64,000 nucleotides of DNA from assembly GCF_000568255.1 (NCBI RefSeq), contig NZ_KK037166.1, positions 7,822,810 to 7,886,809 of the forward strand. Reading direction: 5' to 3'. The DNA comes from Kutzneria sp. 744. GTDB taxonomy: Bacteria; Actinomycetota; Actinomycetes; Mycobacteriales; Pseudonocardiaceae. Position 1 is the first letter of the stretch; every line of letters begins with the position of its first letter. Positions 11,001 through 19,104 of the stretch are shown one piece after another. The notes under the pieces were generated by a model. That model had not been told where the DNA came from, ran no database searches, and worked only from the letters and a program-made list of their open reading frames with translations. The position numbers and the translations under genes were made by a program.

Positions 11001-11227
11001 TGTTCGGCCCGCAGCCGGGGCGGGCCGTGGAGTTGGCGGCCGAAGCCCTGTCCGTGCAACGGGAATGCGGGGAGAAGCTGGGCGTGGCCAAGACGTTGTG
11101 CGTGCTGGGCATCGCCCTGATGGCCACGGTCGGGTCGGAGGCGGCGCTGCCGCACTGGCGCGAGGCCCGGGACCTCTACGCCCGAAGCCACGCCCCCGAA
11201 CCCCCCCGCCTCGCCGCCCTGCTCTGA
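8052..11227 (+). CDS. AfsR/SARP-family regulator with NB-ARC and TPR domains, frameshifted near 8715
   Basis: The corrected product is about 1058 residues. An OmpR-type winged helix (MELRLLGPVQARIG... VSVDRLVELVWP) is followed by a bacterial transcriptional activation domain to about residue 240. An NB-ARC NTPase follows (Walker A VGTAGVGKTAL, LVLLDNAVSAEQVRPLLP, GCRVLITSRDRL), then the RYTCHDLLRHYA helix and TPR repeats to the end. The frame changes at CTGGCCGGGAGCTGG (8709-8723); adding one G gives LLAGELGIDPGEEL, the family consensus at the end of the BTAD. This architecture is that of AfsR, usually an activator of secondary metabolism. No obvious target cluster lies next to it. Confidence 0.85.
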
Positions 11228-11230
11228 CGT

Positions 11231-11278
11231 GTGGAAAGGACCATTCCTCTCGCTGAACGTGAGGAATGGTCCTTTCAC
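11231..11278 (+). terminator. Strong hairpin between convergent genes
   Basis: A perfect 15-bp stem (GAAAGGACCATTCCT, 11234-11248, against 11262-11276) has a 13-base loop containing CTGAACGTGAG. It lies between the SARP stop and the end of the minus-strand zinc-ribbon gene, so it can terminate both. Its stem-GTTCAACG-type loop design resembles the hairpins at 44999 and 55097. Confidence 0.75.
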
Positions 11279-11289
11279 AGCATCAGCAG

Positions 11290-12432
11290 CTATCGATGGT
11301 GGGTTGTGGTGGGGTGGGTCGAGGTTGTGGTGCTGTGGCCGTGCAGCCAGAGGTAGAGGACCACGACCAGCACCGCCAGGCAGGCCAGGGCGAACAGGAA
11401 GATCTTCAGCCTGCTGTACGGGCGTTCCCCGTGCACCTCGCCGGTGCGGCCGTTGACCAGGATCTGCCAGGTCTTGCCGCCGTAGAGGTAGCAGGCGATC
11501 CAGATGGGCAGCAGCATGAGCTTGAAGGTCAGGGCGGTGTAGTTGGTGTTGACGCCGTCGACCCGCTGCTCGTCACCGCCGATGTCGCGCCGGCAGTCGT
11601 CGTGGATGACCGAGGACATCCGCCGCTTGGCTTCGTCGAGGCCGGTCTCGGGCTCGACGTCGTAACGAAGCGAGGTGAAGCCGGCCATGTACTGCGGGGC
11701 GAACGGGGCGGCCTCGGGCAGCGGCCACGGGGCGAGCGCGTCGACCTTGGCCGGCGGCACGTTGGTGGTGTTGCCGGGCACCAGCACGTCGTCGAAGAAC
11801 CGGCTGACCTGACCGGAAACCGGGTACCAGCGGGTCTTCTGCACCTGCCGGGTCTCGGTCCGGCCCTCGCTGTTGGTGAAGGTCTCGGTGACGTAGTAGT
11901 GCTCGCCACGCGCCCCGGAGTAGCTGGAGTAGGTCTGCGAGTCGTAGGTCCAGTGCGGCACGTAGGTGCCCTTGGTCGACTCGGCCTCGCTGACCTTCTT
12001 CAGCGCGTTGGGCGCGAACCAGCGGGACTTGATCCACTTGCGCAGCGACTCGCGAACCCCGTTGCGGTCCAGCATGAACGGCAGCACGGCCTCGGGCATG
12101 ATCTGCCCGCTGGCCTGGGGATCGAGCACCAGCGGACTGCCGCAGAACTGGCACAGGGTCGCGGTGTCGTTGCTCTGGGTCTGCGCGGCGCAGCGCTGGC
12201 ACACGTAGACGTACGCGGCCAGTTGCGCGACGGGCTTGCGCGGCAGGCTCCCGAGCTCGGCTAACGCGTGCTCCTGGATCTGCCGGTCGCCGTGGCTGAT
12301 CTGCTGCTCGTACCCGCAGTACGGGCAGCGCATGGCGGTCGTGCCGGGCGCGAACTCGACGCGCGCGCCACAGCCGCCACACGGGAAGGCGTTGGGGGAC
12401 ACGGTCCCGCCCGGCGTGAAAGGTCCGGTCAT
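11290..12432 (-). CDS. Zinc-ribbon membrane protein, YdjG-like partner of the SPFH protein
   Basis: The 380-residue protein opens with one zinc ribbon (CGGCGARVEF... CPYCGYEQQ) and has a second CxxC pair set about residues 78-98 (CQRCAAQ... CQFCG). A long middle region contains aromatic stretches (YVPHWTYDSQTYSSYSG). Near the C-terminus are two hydrophobic segments (LMLLPIWIACYLYGG and IFLFALACLAVLVVVLYLWL), followed by a Thr/His-rich tail. It starts four bases after the SPFH gene. In Bacillus subtilis the SPFH protein YdjI and the zinc-finger protein YdjG act together in recruiting PspA to stressed membrane. I infer a similar membrane-stress role here; no pspA is visible in the window. Confidence 0.75.
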   Translation of the reverse strand: MTGPFTPGGTVSPNAFPCGGCGARVEFAPGTTAMRCPYCGYEQQISHGDRQIQEHALAELGSLPRKPVAQLAAYVYVCQRCAAQTQSNDTATLCQFCGSPLVLDPQASGQIMPEAVLPFMLDRNGVRESLRKWIKSRWFAPNALKKVSEAESTKGTYVPHWTYDSQTYSSYSGARGEHYYVTETFTNSEGRTETRQVQKTRWYPVSGQVSRFFDDVLVPGNTTNVPPAKVDALAPWPLPEAAPFAPQYMAGFTSLRYDVEPETGLDEAKRRMSSVIHDDCRRDIGGDEQRVDGVNTNYTALTFKLMLLPIWIACYLYGGKTWQILVNGRTGEVHGERPYSRLKIFLFALACLAVLVVVLYLWLHGHSTTTSTHPTTTHHR

Positions 12433-12436
12433 CGGC

Positions 12437-13600
12437 TCAGCCCTGCGGGGGCAGCGGCGGCGGGGTGGCGCCGAACAGCGTCCCCAGCTCCGGCACCTGC
12501 GCGGCCGGCGTCCACTGCGCCATGCCCTGGTGCCACACCAGGGACTGCGGCGTCAGCGTGCCGGAAGCCACCTGCTGGTGCAGGCCGTTCTGGTCGAACG
12601 GGCCGAGCTGCTGGCCGTTGGCGCCGACGTACCACTGGGTCTGCTGCGGCAGCGGCGGCGGGCCGGCCGGCGGGGGAGCCTGCTGGTAGCCCTGCTGCTG
12701 GTAACCCTGGGGCGGGGTGGCGTAGCCGGGCTGCTGCTGCGGATAAGGCTGCTGGTACTGCTGCCCGACGCGCTGCCCCAGCGCCATGCCGAGGCCGACG
12801 CCGAGGCCCTCGCCCGCGCCGCCGGGGTTGTTGGCGGCGTCGCCGATCGCGTTGGCCGTCTGGAACTGGGTGTACTGGTTCAGGTCGCCGACGATGCCCA
12901 TCTGGGTGCGCTTGTCCAGCGCGGCCTCGACCTCGGGCGGCAGCGAGATGTTCTCGATGACGAACTTGGGGATGGACAGGCCGACCGAGGCCAGCTCCTG
13001 GCTCAGCGCCGGAGCCAGCCGGTCGCCGATGGTGCCCTGCTGAGTGGCCAGGTCGAGCATCGGCACGCCGGCCGTGGCCAGGGCGGTGCCCAGCCGGCTG
13101 ACGATGATGCTCTTGATGTACTCGCCGACCTCTTCGGTGCGGAACTGCGGGTCGGTGCCGGCCAGCTCGCGCAGCAGGGCCGGCGGGTCGACCACCCGCA
13201 CCGAGAACCCGCCGAAGGCCCGCAGCCGGACCATGCCGAACTCGGGGTCGCGCAGGATGATCGGGTTCTGCGTGCCCCACTTGAAGTCGGTGAACTGCCG
13301 CGTGCTGACGAAGTAGACCTCCGCCTTGAACGGCGAGCTGAAGCCGTACTTCCAGCCCTTCAGCGTCGACAGGATCGGCATGTTCTGCGTCTGCAGCGTG
13401 TACATGCCGGGCGGGAACGCGTCGGCGATCTGCCCCTCGTTGACGAAGACCGCCGCCTGCGACTCGCGCACGGTCAGCTTGGCGTTCATCTTGATCTCGT
13501 TGTCGTGGCGGGGGAACCGCCAGACGATCGTGTCCCGACTGTCGTCGGTCCACTCGATGATGTCGATGAACTCGCCACGAATCTTGTCCATCAGGCCCAT
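12437..13600 (-). CDS. SPFH/flotillin-like protein with C-terminal GYF_2-type domain
   Basis: The 387-residue protein begins with an SPFH domain of the YdjI/virion-core type (MGLMDKIRGEFIDIIEWTDD... TIVWRFPRHDNEIKMNAKLTV... ) spanning roughly residues 1-250. A glycine/glutamine/proline linker (YQQPYPQQQPGYATPPQGYQ) follows. The last about 55 residues (WYVGANGQQLGPFDQNGLHQQ... LTPQSLVWHQGMAQW) form a GYF_2-like domain, a fold used for proline-rich peptide binding or bacterial protein-protein contacts. It lies in a minus-strand run with MgtA and MgtC upstream (56-bp gap) and the zinc-ribbon protein four bp downstream. It probably scaffolds at the membrane. Confidence 0.85.
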   Translation of the reverse strand: MGLMDKIRGEFIDIIEWTDDSRDTIVWRFPRHDNEIKMNAKLTVRESQAAVFVNEGQIADAFPPGMYTLQTQNMPILSTLKGWKYGFSSPFKAEVYFVSTRQFTDFKWGTQNPIILRDPEFGMVRLRAFGGFSVRVVDPPALLRELAGTDPQFRTEEVGEYIKSIIVSRLGTALATAGVPMLDLATQQGTIGDRLAPALSQELASVGLSIPKFVIENISLPPEVEAALDKRTQMGIVGDLNQYTQFQTANAIGDAANNPGGAGEGLGVGLGMALGQRVGQQYQQPYPQQQPGYATPPQGYQQQGYQQAPPPAGPPPLPQQTQWYVGANGQQLGPFDQNGLHQQVASGTLTPQSLVWHQGMAQWTPAAQVPELGTLFGATPPPLPPQG

Positions 13601-13655
13601 GGGTACCCCCGTCTCGAAGCCGGCCCCCGCCGACGCGTGACCCTACCAATGCCGA

Positions 13656-14390
13656 TCAGTCGTCGTCCCGGGAAGCACCGTTCCGGGTGGCCCGCGCCGT
13701 CCATCGGACGCTGGTCACCTGCGGCTCCATGCTCAGCCGCGACACCGCGGACTCCATCTGCTTGTCGTCACGGCTGTCGGTGAGCAGGTCGGCGCGCACT
13801 TCGACGTAGCCGTCCACGGAGCTGTTACGACTGGACACGGACTGAAGTTGGAACGAAGTGCCGGTCATCGACTGCACCAGGAGCGCCCTGATGTGCGCCT
13901 CTGCGTCATCCTTGGTGACGGCCATGAAGGTGTATGAGGTGGTCGTCTCCTCGCCGGAGGCCGGGGTGCGGTCGACCACCCGGCCGACCCAGCGCAGCAC
14001 CACGTTGGCCACCAGCACCACGACCGTGCCGGCGATCGCCGGCTCGTACAGCCCGGCCCCGGCCAGCGCGCCGACGGCGGCCGAGCACCACAGGGTGGCG
14101 GCGGTGTTGAGGCCGCGCACGTTCAGGCCGTCACGCATAATCACGCCGGCGCCGAGGAAGCCGATGCCGGACACGATCTGCGCGGCGACCCGGGTCGGGT
14201 CGGCGCTGGCGTGCCCGGGCACGGAGTCGAAGCCGTACCCGGACAGCAGCACGAACAGCGTGGCGCCGGCGGCCACCAGGGCATTGGTCCGCAGGCCGGC
14301 CATGCGGGCCCGGTACTGGCGCTCGAAGCCGATCGCCGAGCCCAGGCCGACGCCCGCGAGAAGGCGCAGCGACATCTCCAGGGTGTTCAT
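13656..14390 (-). CDS. mgtC: MgtC/SapB family inner-membrane protein
   Basis: The 244-residue protein has the MgtC membrane domain in the first about 140 residues. Visible features are RLLAGVGLGSAIGFERQYRARMAGLRTNALVAAGA, read here as separate motifs GLGSAIGFERQ and GLRTNALV, then GIGFLGAGVIMR and GLNTAATLWCSAAVGALAG. A soluble ACT-like C-terminal domain of about 100 residues follows. It starts ten bases after the MgtA stop with a GAGGAAT ribosome site, so the two form an operon. MgtC proteins modulate membrane potential and ATP synthase under low Mg2+ or acid. The pairing with the Mg2+ ATPase is the classical mgtCB arrangement in reversed order. Confidence 0.9.
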   Translation of the reverse strand: MNTLEMSLRLLAGVGLGSAIGFERQYRARMAGLRTNALVAAGATLFVLLSGYGFDSVPGHASADPTRVAAQIVSGIGFLGAGVIMRDGLNVRGLNTAATLWCSAAVGALAGAGLYEPAIAGTVVVLVANVVLRWVGRVVDRTPASGEETTTSYTFMAVTKDDAEAHIRALLVQSMTGTSFQLQSVSSRNSSVDGYVEVRADLLTDSRDDKQMESAVSRLSMEPQVTSVRWTARATRNGASRDDD

Positions 14391-14399
14391 GAGAATTCC

Positions 14400-16790
14400 T
14401 CAGAGCCAGGTGGCGAACTTGCGGACGTAGCGGGTCTTCACGGCCTGCACGAGCGCGCAGTAGCCCAGGATCACGGCGGCCAGCCACCCGAAGTAGACGG
14501 CCGGCAGCTGAACCAGTCCGAACAGTCCCGTGAACGGCAGGGCCAGGCCGACCGCGGCGGTGATCACGGTCGCGACGATCACCGGGCGGCTGGCCATGGA
14601 GCGTCGCTGCGTGCGTATGACGTGCACGATCAGCAGCTGGGACAGCAATCCCTCGATGAACCAGCCGCTGTGGAAGGCCGCCGGGCCGTAGTCGCGCATG
14701 ACGGCGAACAGGACGATGTCGAACAGGGAGCTGAGCGGGCCGACCAGGAGCATGAACCGGGCGAGGTCGCCGCCGGCCCACTTGCGAGGGGAGCTCACCT
14801 GCTCACGATCCACGCCATCCCACGGGATCGCCAGTTGAGCAATGTCATAGGCCAGGTTCTGGACGAGCAGTTGCACGGGCAGCATGGGCAGGAACGGCAG
14901 GAAGACGGCGGCCGCCAGCACGCTGAGCACGTTGCCGAAGTTGGAGCTGGCGGTCAGCTTCACGTACTTCATGGTGTTGGCGAAGGTCCGCCGGCCGGCC
15001 AGCACGCCCCGGGTGAGCACGGTGAGGTCCTTGCGCAGCAGGATGACCTCGGCGGTGTCGCGGGCGACCGGCAGCGCGGCGCCGACGGAGATCGCCAGGT
15101 CGGCCTCGCGCAGGGCGGCGGCGTCGTTCACGCCGTCGCCGAGGAAACCCACGGTGTGGCCGGCTTTCTGCAACTCGCGGACGATCTCGGCCTTGCGGGC
15201 GGGCGTGGCGCGGGCGTGCACGGTGGCCTCGGGGATGCCGATGTCCCGGCACACCTTGCGGGCCACCGCCTCGTTGTCGCCCGTGACGACGACGATCTCG
15301 ACGCCCAGCGCCTGGAGCTGCCGGACGGCCTGGCCCGCGGACTCCTTCGGCGGGTCCTGGAAGAAGAGGTGGCCGACGAGCTCGGCGCCGTCCTCGTCGG
15401 ACAGCTGGTAGATCTCGCGGGCCTCGATCTCCTTGCACCACAAGCCGAGCACGCGGGTTCCACCGGCGGCGGCGTCGTGCTCGACGGCGCCCTTGGTGAC
15501 CAGCAGGTGCCGGCCCTCGGTGTCGCGGACGATCACCGACATACGGCGGCGGTCGTGGTCGAACGGCAGCTCGTCGACCAGCCGCCAGCCGGCTTCGAGG
15601 ATCAGCGGGTGCTCCACGGCGGCGATGACGGCCTGGTCGAACGGGTTGCGCAGGCCGGTCTGCAGCGCCGAGTTGAGGTAGGCCAGCTCCAACGTGCGCT
15701 CGTCGGTGCGATCGGCCAGCACGATGCGGTCGTCGGTCAGCGTGCCCGTCTTGTCCACGCACAGCACGTCCATCTGCCCGAACTCGTGCACGGCCCGCAG
15801 CCGCTTCACGATGACCTGCTGGCGGGACAGCTCGACGGCGCCCCGGGCCAGGTTGGCGGCGACGATCACCGGCAGCATCTCCGGCGTCAGGCCGACCGCC
15901 ACCGACACCGCGAACAGCGCCGCCTCGGACCAGTCGCCGTGCGTGAGGCCGCTGACCACCAGCACGATCGGGGCCAACACCAGCGTGAACCGGATCAGCG
16001 TCCAGCCGACCGAGCGCATCCCGGCGTCGGGGTCGCGGTCGGCGCGGGAAGGCCGCTGCGCCAGCGAGCCGAGGTAGGTGGCCGGGCCGGTGCCGACGAC
16101 CACCGCCGTGGCCGAGCCACCGACCACAGTGGAGCCGAGGAAGCAGAAAACCGGCGAGTCCAGCACGTTGCCGGCGATCCGGCCGGTCGTCACGGTCTTG
16201 CGCACCGGCAACGACTCGCCGGACAGCGTCGCCTGCTCGACGACGAGGTCGGTGGCGACAAGCAGCCGGCAGTCGGCCGGCACCAGGTCGCCGGCCTTGA
16301 GGTGCACGATGTCGCCCGGCACCAGCAGCTCCACCGGCAGCTCGGTGGTGACCGAGCCCAGCGGGTCGGCGAACCGCCGCGGCGAGCGGCTGCCCCGCTT
16401 CGCGACGGTGGCCGTGGTGGCGACGAGGGCGCGCAAACGCTTGGCGGCCAGGTCGGAGCGGTATTCCTGGGCGAACCGCAGCAGCACGCTGACCAGCACC
16501 ATCACGCCGACGGTGATGGCCCCGGCGGTGTTGGCGGTCAACGCCAGCACCAGGTCGAGGCCCAGCAGCAGGCCGACGAACGGGCCGCGCAGGCAGCGCA
16601 GCAGCCGCACCGTCCAATGGGGACCGTCGGCGCCGGCCACGCGGTTGCGGCCGTGCCGGGCCAGGCGGGCGTTGCGTTCGAGGGTGGTGAGGCCGGCCGG
16701 ACTGACGCCGAGGTGGCGGACCAGCGTGTCGGCGTCCATGGCGGACAGTTCGGTGAGCGTCGCGGCGACCGCGTGCGTCATCCTGGACAT
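14400..16790 (-). CDS. mgtA: Mg2+-importing P-type ATPase (P3B), MgtA-like
   Basis: The 796-residue protein has an N-terminal actuator region with LSGESLP, the phosphorylation motif CVDKTGTLTDDR, the hinge GDGVNDAAAL, and C-terminal helices ending in VQAVKTRYVRKFATWL. It is shorter than typical MgtA (about 900). The shortfall lies partly in the nucleotide-binding domain, where VTKGAVEHD runs almost directly into GTRVLGLW and DPPKESA, about 40 residues fewer than I would expect. The reading frame stays open across this join, so it is an in-frame contraction. It should import Mg2+ at low external concentration. It is first in the run mgtA-mgtC-SPFH-zinc ribbon. Confidence 0.85.
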   Translation of the reverse strand: MSRMTHAVAATLTELSAMDADTLVRHLGVSPAGLTTLERNARLARHGRNRVAGADGPHWTVRLLRCLRGPFVGLLLGLDLVLALTANTAGAITVGVMVLVSVLLRFAQEYRSDLAAKRLRALVATTATVAKRGSRSPRRFADPLGSVTTELPVELLVPGDIVHLKAGDLVPADCRLLVATDLVVEQATLSGESLPVRKTVTTGRIAGNVLDSPVFCFLGSTVVGGSATAVVVGTGPATYLGSLAQRPSRADRDPDAGMRSVGWTLIRFTLVLAPIVLVVSGLTHGDWSEAALFAVSVAVGLTPEMLPVIVAANLARGAVELSRQQVIVKRLRAVHEFGQMDVLCVDKTGTLTDDRIVLADRTDERTLELAYLNSALQTGLRNPFDQAVIAAVEHPLILEAGWRLVDELPFDHDRRRMSVIVRDTEGRHLLVTKGAVEHDAAAGGTRVLGLWCKEIEAREIYQLSDEDGAELVGHLFFQDPPKESAGQAVRQLQALGVEIVVVTGDNEAVARKVCRDIGIPEATVHARATPARKAEIVRELQKAGHTVGFLGDGVNDAAALREADLAISVGAALPVARDTAEVILLRKDLTVLTRGVLAGRRTFANTMKYVKLTASSNFGNVLSVLAAAVFLPFLPMLPVQLLVQNLAYDIAQLAIPWDGVDREQVSSPRKWAGGDLARFMLLVGPLSSLFDIVLFAVMRDYGPAAFHSGWFIEGLLSQLLIVHVIRTQRRSMASRPVIVATVITAAVGLALPFTGLFGLVQLPAVYFGWLAAVILGYCALVQAVKTRYVRKFATWL

Positions 16791-16834
16791 GACGGAACTC
16801 CCGGAGCGCGTGGGCGAGGGCCACGCGGCACTGG

Positions 16835-16888
16835 TCAGACCATGCGCCGGGCGGCCGTGGAACTGCGACTACTTCCGTCGGTACTCAC
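16835..16888 (-). CDS. Possible 17-codon leader peptide upstream of mgtA
   Basis: On the minus strand a GGAGGTGG ribosome site is followed seven or so bases later by GTG and the short frame MSTDGSSRSSTAARRMV, then TGA, 45 bases before the mgtA ATG. Leader ORFs control mgtA/mgtC in enteric bacteria, but those are proline-rich and this one is Ser/Arg-rich. The good ribosome site is the main support; it could be chance. Confidence 0.3.
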   Translation of the reverse strand: MSTDGSSRSSTAARRMV

Positions 16889-16964
16889 CACGACCACCTC
16901 CTCTCGTCACCGTCGGTCATGGTACCGGCTCGGTTGCGACTACCAGCGCTTTCTTGTCAACGCC

Positions 16965-17008
16965 TTGACAGTGAGCGCAGTCACGGTCATGGTGAGAGCG
17001 CTCTCACC
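16965..17008 (+). promoter_or_regulatory. Promoter with LacI/CebR-type operator upstream of the GH1 gene
   Basis: TTGACA (16965-16970) and CATGGT (16988-16993) are 17 bases apart. The second box overlaps a perfect 18-bp palindrome GGTGAGAGCGCTCTCACC (16991-17008). The core TGAGAGCGCTCTCA differs at two positions from the cellobiose repressor CebR operator TGGGAGCGCTCCCA. This placement would give steric repression of the downstream glucosidase gene. Confidence 0.75.
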
Positions 17009-17034
17009 CAGTTGGCTGTCGAGGAGGACGGACG

Positions 17035-17961
17035 ATGGGCAGAAGCCGGACGGTCGCCGCCACCGCCGACGGCTGCTGGGACACCTTCGCCGGCTTCGGC
17101 CGGCCGGCCTACCGCTTCCCGGTGGCCTGGGCGGGTGTGCAGCCCGAAGGACGTGGCCCCGCGCCTCGCGCGTGCCTGGCGTACTACGACCGCCTTGTCG
17201 ACAGCCTGCTCGACAAGGGCGTCACCCCGATCGCCACGCTGTACCAGTGGGATCTGCCGCAGTCGCTGGACGAGGCCGGCGGCTGGACGAACCGTGAGAC
17301 GGCCCTCCGGTTCGCCGACTACACCACGGCCGTGCACGCAGCGCTGGGCGACCGTGTGCGGCTGTGGACCACTCTCGACGAGCCGTCGCGCGCCGCGTTC
17401 CTCGGCCACGCGCACGACGCCGTCGACGCTTTGCGCGCCGCGCACCACCTCCTGCTCGCCCACGGCCTCGCCGTCTCCGTCGTCCGCGAGCGCGCCCCCG
17501 AGCACGAGGTGTCGATCGTCCTCAACCTCACCACCGTCGTCGTCGACCGCGACGATCACGTGCACACCGCCGCCTTCCGCCGGGTCGACGGCCTGCGCAA
17601 CCGCTTCTTCCTGGATCCGTTGTTCGGCCGTGGCTACCCCGTCGACGTCCTCGCCGACACCGCCTGGCTCGGGACGTGGGACGACGTGGTGCTGCCCGGC
17701 GACCTGGACGTCATCGCCGAGCCGGTCGACTGGTACGGCGTCGCCTACTACGGGCCCGCCCGCGTCATCCCCACCGAGGACCCCCTCGCCGTCACCGGCG
17801 GCGGCCACCCCGGCCTGCGTGGCGCGCGGCTGCTGGCCCCGCCGTTCGGCGAGCCCCTCGGCGAGGCCTTCGCCGAGCTCATGCTCCGCCTGAGCATCGA
17901 CTACCCCGAGCTCCCGCTGATGGTCACCGAGAACACCCACCCGGCGGCCGTCGCCGTCTGA
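17035..17961 (+). CDS. Contracted GH1 beta-glucosidase-like protein, probably degenerate
   Basis: The protein has 308 residues; GH1 enzymes have about 450-480. Recognisable pieces are CWDTF, AYRFPVAWAGVQPEGRG, TLYQWDLPQSLDEAGGW, the acid/base region TTLDEPSRAAF (usual TLNEP), RAAHHLLLAHG, YGVAYYGP and the nucleophile region LMVTENTHP (usual YVTENG). About 45 residues between WDTF and AYRF are absent, the substrate loop after FLG is shortened, and the protein stops shortly after the nucleophile, losing the last barrel strand and its WSLMDNFEW motif. The ATG has a strong GAGGAGG site and a CebR-like operator. It is either a decaying bglC-type gene or a non-catalytic derivative. Confidence 0.75.
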   Translation: MGRSRTVAATADGCWDTFAGFGRPAYRFPVAWAGVQPEGRGPAPRACLAYYDRLVDSLLDKGVTPIATLYQWDLPQSLDEAGGWTNRETALRFADYTTAVHAALGDRVRLWTTLDEPSRAAFLGHAHDAVDALRAAHHLLLAHGLAVSVVRERAPEHEVSIVLNLTTVVVDRDDHVHTAAFRRVDGLRNRFFLDPLFGRGYPVDVLADTAWLGTWDDVVLPGDLDVIAEPVDWYGVAYYGPARVIPTEDPLAVTGGGHPGLRGARLLAPPFGEPLGEAFAELMLRLSIDYPELPLMVTENTHPAAVAV

Positions 17962-18004
17962 ACCCCCGCGAGTCCCGCCCACAGTCACACCGAATGTTGT
18001 GAAG
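17959..18004. repeat. Copy of the TGAACCCCCGCGAGTC / CACACCGAA intergenic element
   Basis: TGAACCCCCGCGAGTCCCGC begins at the GH1 stop codon, exactly as a near-identical string begins at the stop codon at 1082. TCACACCGAATGT follows at 17982-17996 and matches 21734. No long palindrome forms here, so this is a degenerate or partial copy. Confidence 0.45.
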
Positions 18005-18077
18005 GGGAGCCGACCTGGGGTTTTCCGTTTGTGAGCCTCTGCGAGCGTGTGCGAGTCTCGATGAACATCGTGCCTGC

Positions 18078-18479
18078 TCACCCGGCCTGCGGAAGATCAT
18101 GTATTGCAGTCTCTGCGAGTGTGGGCGAGTTCAGGTCTGTCCCAGGTGGTGTCCCAGCTTCGGGGCCACCTGGGACCACCCACTGCTCGCGCGTAACGCC
18201 CATCGCCACAAGGAGCTTCTCGCGGACGTCGGGCTGGACGTAGGACCAGGCGATTTGGATGTCACTCCAGCCGAACATCCGGGAGAAGTTGAAGATGCTC
18301 ATGCCCCCTCGGCCGATGCGTGTCGCGGCGCCGCGCCGGACCGGGTAGCCGCTCGCACGCGGCACGCAAGCACGCTGGGAGGCCTTCGCCAGGTGGTAGT
18401 TGAAGTTCCATACGCTGATCGGCTTTCCACTGGCCGACCGAAACAGAAGGTCGGAGGCGCACGTCGACCCTCGGGCCAC
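18078..18479 (-). pseudogene. Remnant of a tyrosine recombinase (phage/ICE integrase), C-terminal part
   Basis: The frame contains GKPISVWNFNYHLAKA, then VRRGAATRIGRGGMSIFNFS, then RMFGWSDIQIAWSYVQPD. This order matches the 'G.PLS..NF', 'HDLRRTAATR...AGVS' and 'LGHSSIQITERYAH' segments of tyrosine recombinases. The conserved GH is GW here, and the first catalytic arginine region is missing, as is the whole N-terminal half, so it is not functional. It marks an old integration event next to the small unknown ORFs at 18.3-19.8 kb. Confidence 0.5.
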
Positions 18480-18681
18480 CCGTGAGGAACGGGAGAACGG
18501 CGTCGTCGGGAACCTCGACGACCACCAGTCCGGCCTTCAGTATGCCGGGCGTGGAGAGCGTCTCAGCGAGGTTGCTCCTGACCAGCTCGGGATCGTTGAA
18601 CGCCGCCTGGTCCAGCGTGCAGTCCACGTGCAGCACGGTGGGGGTGTCGCCGTAGGCGTAGACGATGACGGGGAGTCTCAC
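18262..18681 (-). CDS. Hypothetical protein, 3' half overlaps the integrase remnant
   Basis: A GTG with a GAGAGGA ribosome site opens a 139-residue frame. The first about 75 residues (MRLPVIVYAYGDTPTVLHVDCTLDQA...) look like a normal alpha/beta protein with low-complexity-free composition. The last about 65 lie over the integrase remnant in another frame and are Arg/Pro-rich (GPARRRDTHRPRGHEHLQ), typical of out-of-frame high-GC sequence. The original C-terminus was therefore probably lost in the rearrangement that left the integrase fragment. I recognise no family. Confidence 0.4.
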   Translation of the reverse strand: MRLPVIVYAYGDTPTVLHVDCTLDQAAFNDPELVRSNLAETLSTPGILKAGLVVVEVPDDAVLPFLTGGPRVDVRLRPSVSVGQWKADQRMELQLPPGEGLPACLRAACERLPGPARRRDTHRPRGHEHLQLLPDVRLE

Positions 18682-18706
18682 TGTCGATCCTCTCGGTGAT
18701 GTGCGC

Positions 18707-18955
18707 TCACAGCAGCGCCGCGTAGAGGCTGAGGCGGGACTGTGCCTCGCGCATCGTGTCCTCGGCCTTCGTCATGGCCTCGCCGACCGTGTTCGCGACG
18801 AAGTGCCGGATCTCCTCGAGGTCGGCGCTGCCGTCGCCAGCCATCGCGAGGTCCAGGATGCATTCGTTGAACACGTTCCCGACCAGCAGCAGCTGTTCCA
18901 TAGGCAGGCGATCGACGATGCCGATCAGCCGGGCCCGGAGGTCCTCGATGCTCAC
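18707..18955 (-). CDS. Small helical hypothetical protein
   Basis: The 82-residue protein (MSIEDLRARLIGIVDRLPMEQLLLVGNVFN...) starts at GTG. It is acidic and predicted by eye to be all-helical, with two amphipathic helices and no cysteine, signal or membrane segment. It ends 25 bases before the GTG of the next minus-strand ORF, so the two are likely co-transcribed. I know no family for it. Its place among integrase debris suggests element cargo. Confidence 0.5.
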   Translation of the reverse strand: MSIEDLRARLIGIVDRLPMEQLLLVGNVFNECILDLAMAGDGSADLEEIRHFVANTVGEAMTKAEDTMREAQSRLSLYAALL

Positions 18956-19104
18956 GTGCGGTCCAACCTCAGTTCAGGGCAGGGAGATCCGCCAGGCCGC
19001 AGGTGCAGCAGGCGCGGTCCCCACCGCGTCTGAGCGCTGCACCTGGCCTCAGCCCCAGGGTGAAAGGGTCACGGGGTGAGAGGCATTGACGACCCGGCGG
19101 AAGA

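Noticed and set aside
14211-17297. 1028-codon plus-strand open frame opposite mgtA
   Set aside because: Shadow composition and no ribosome site; the minus strand carries the P-type ATPase motifs.
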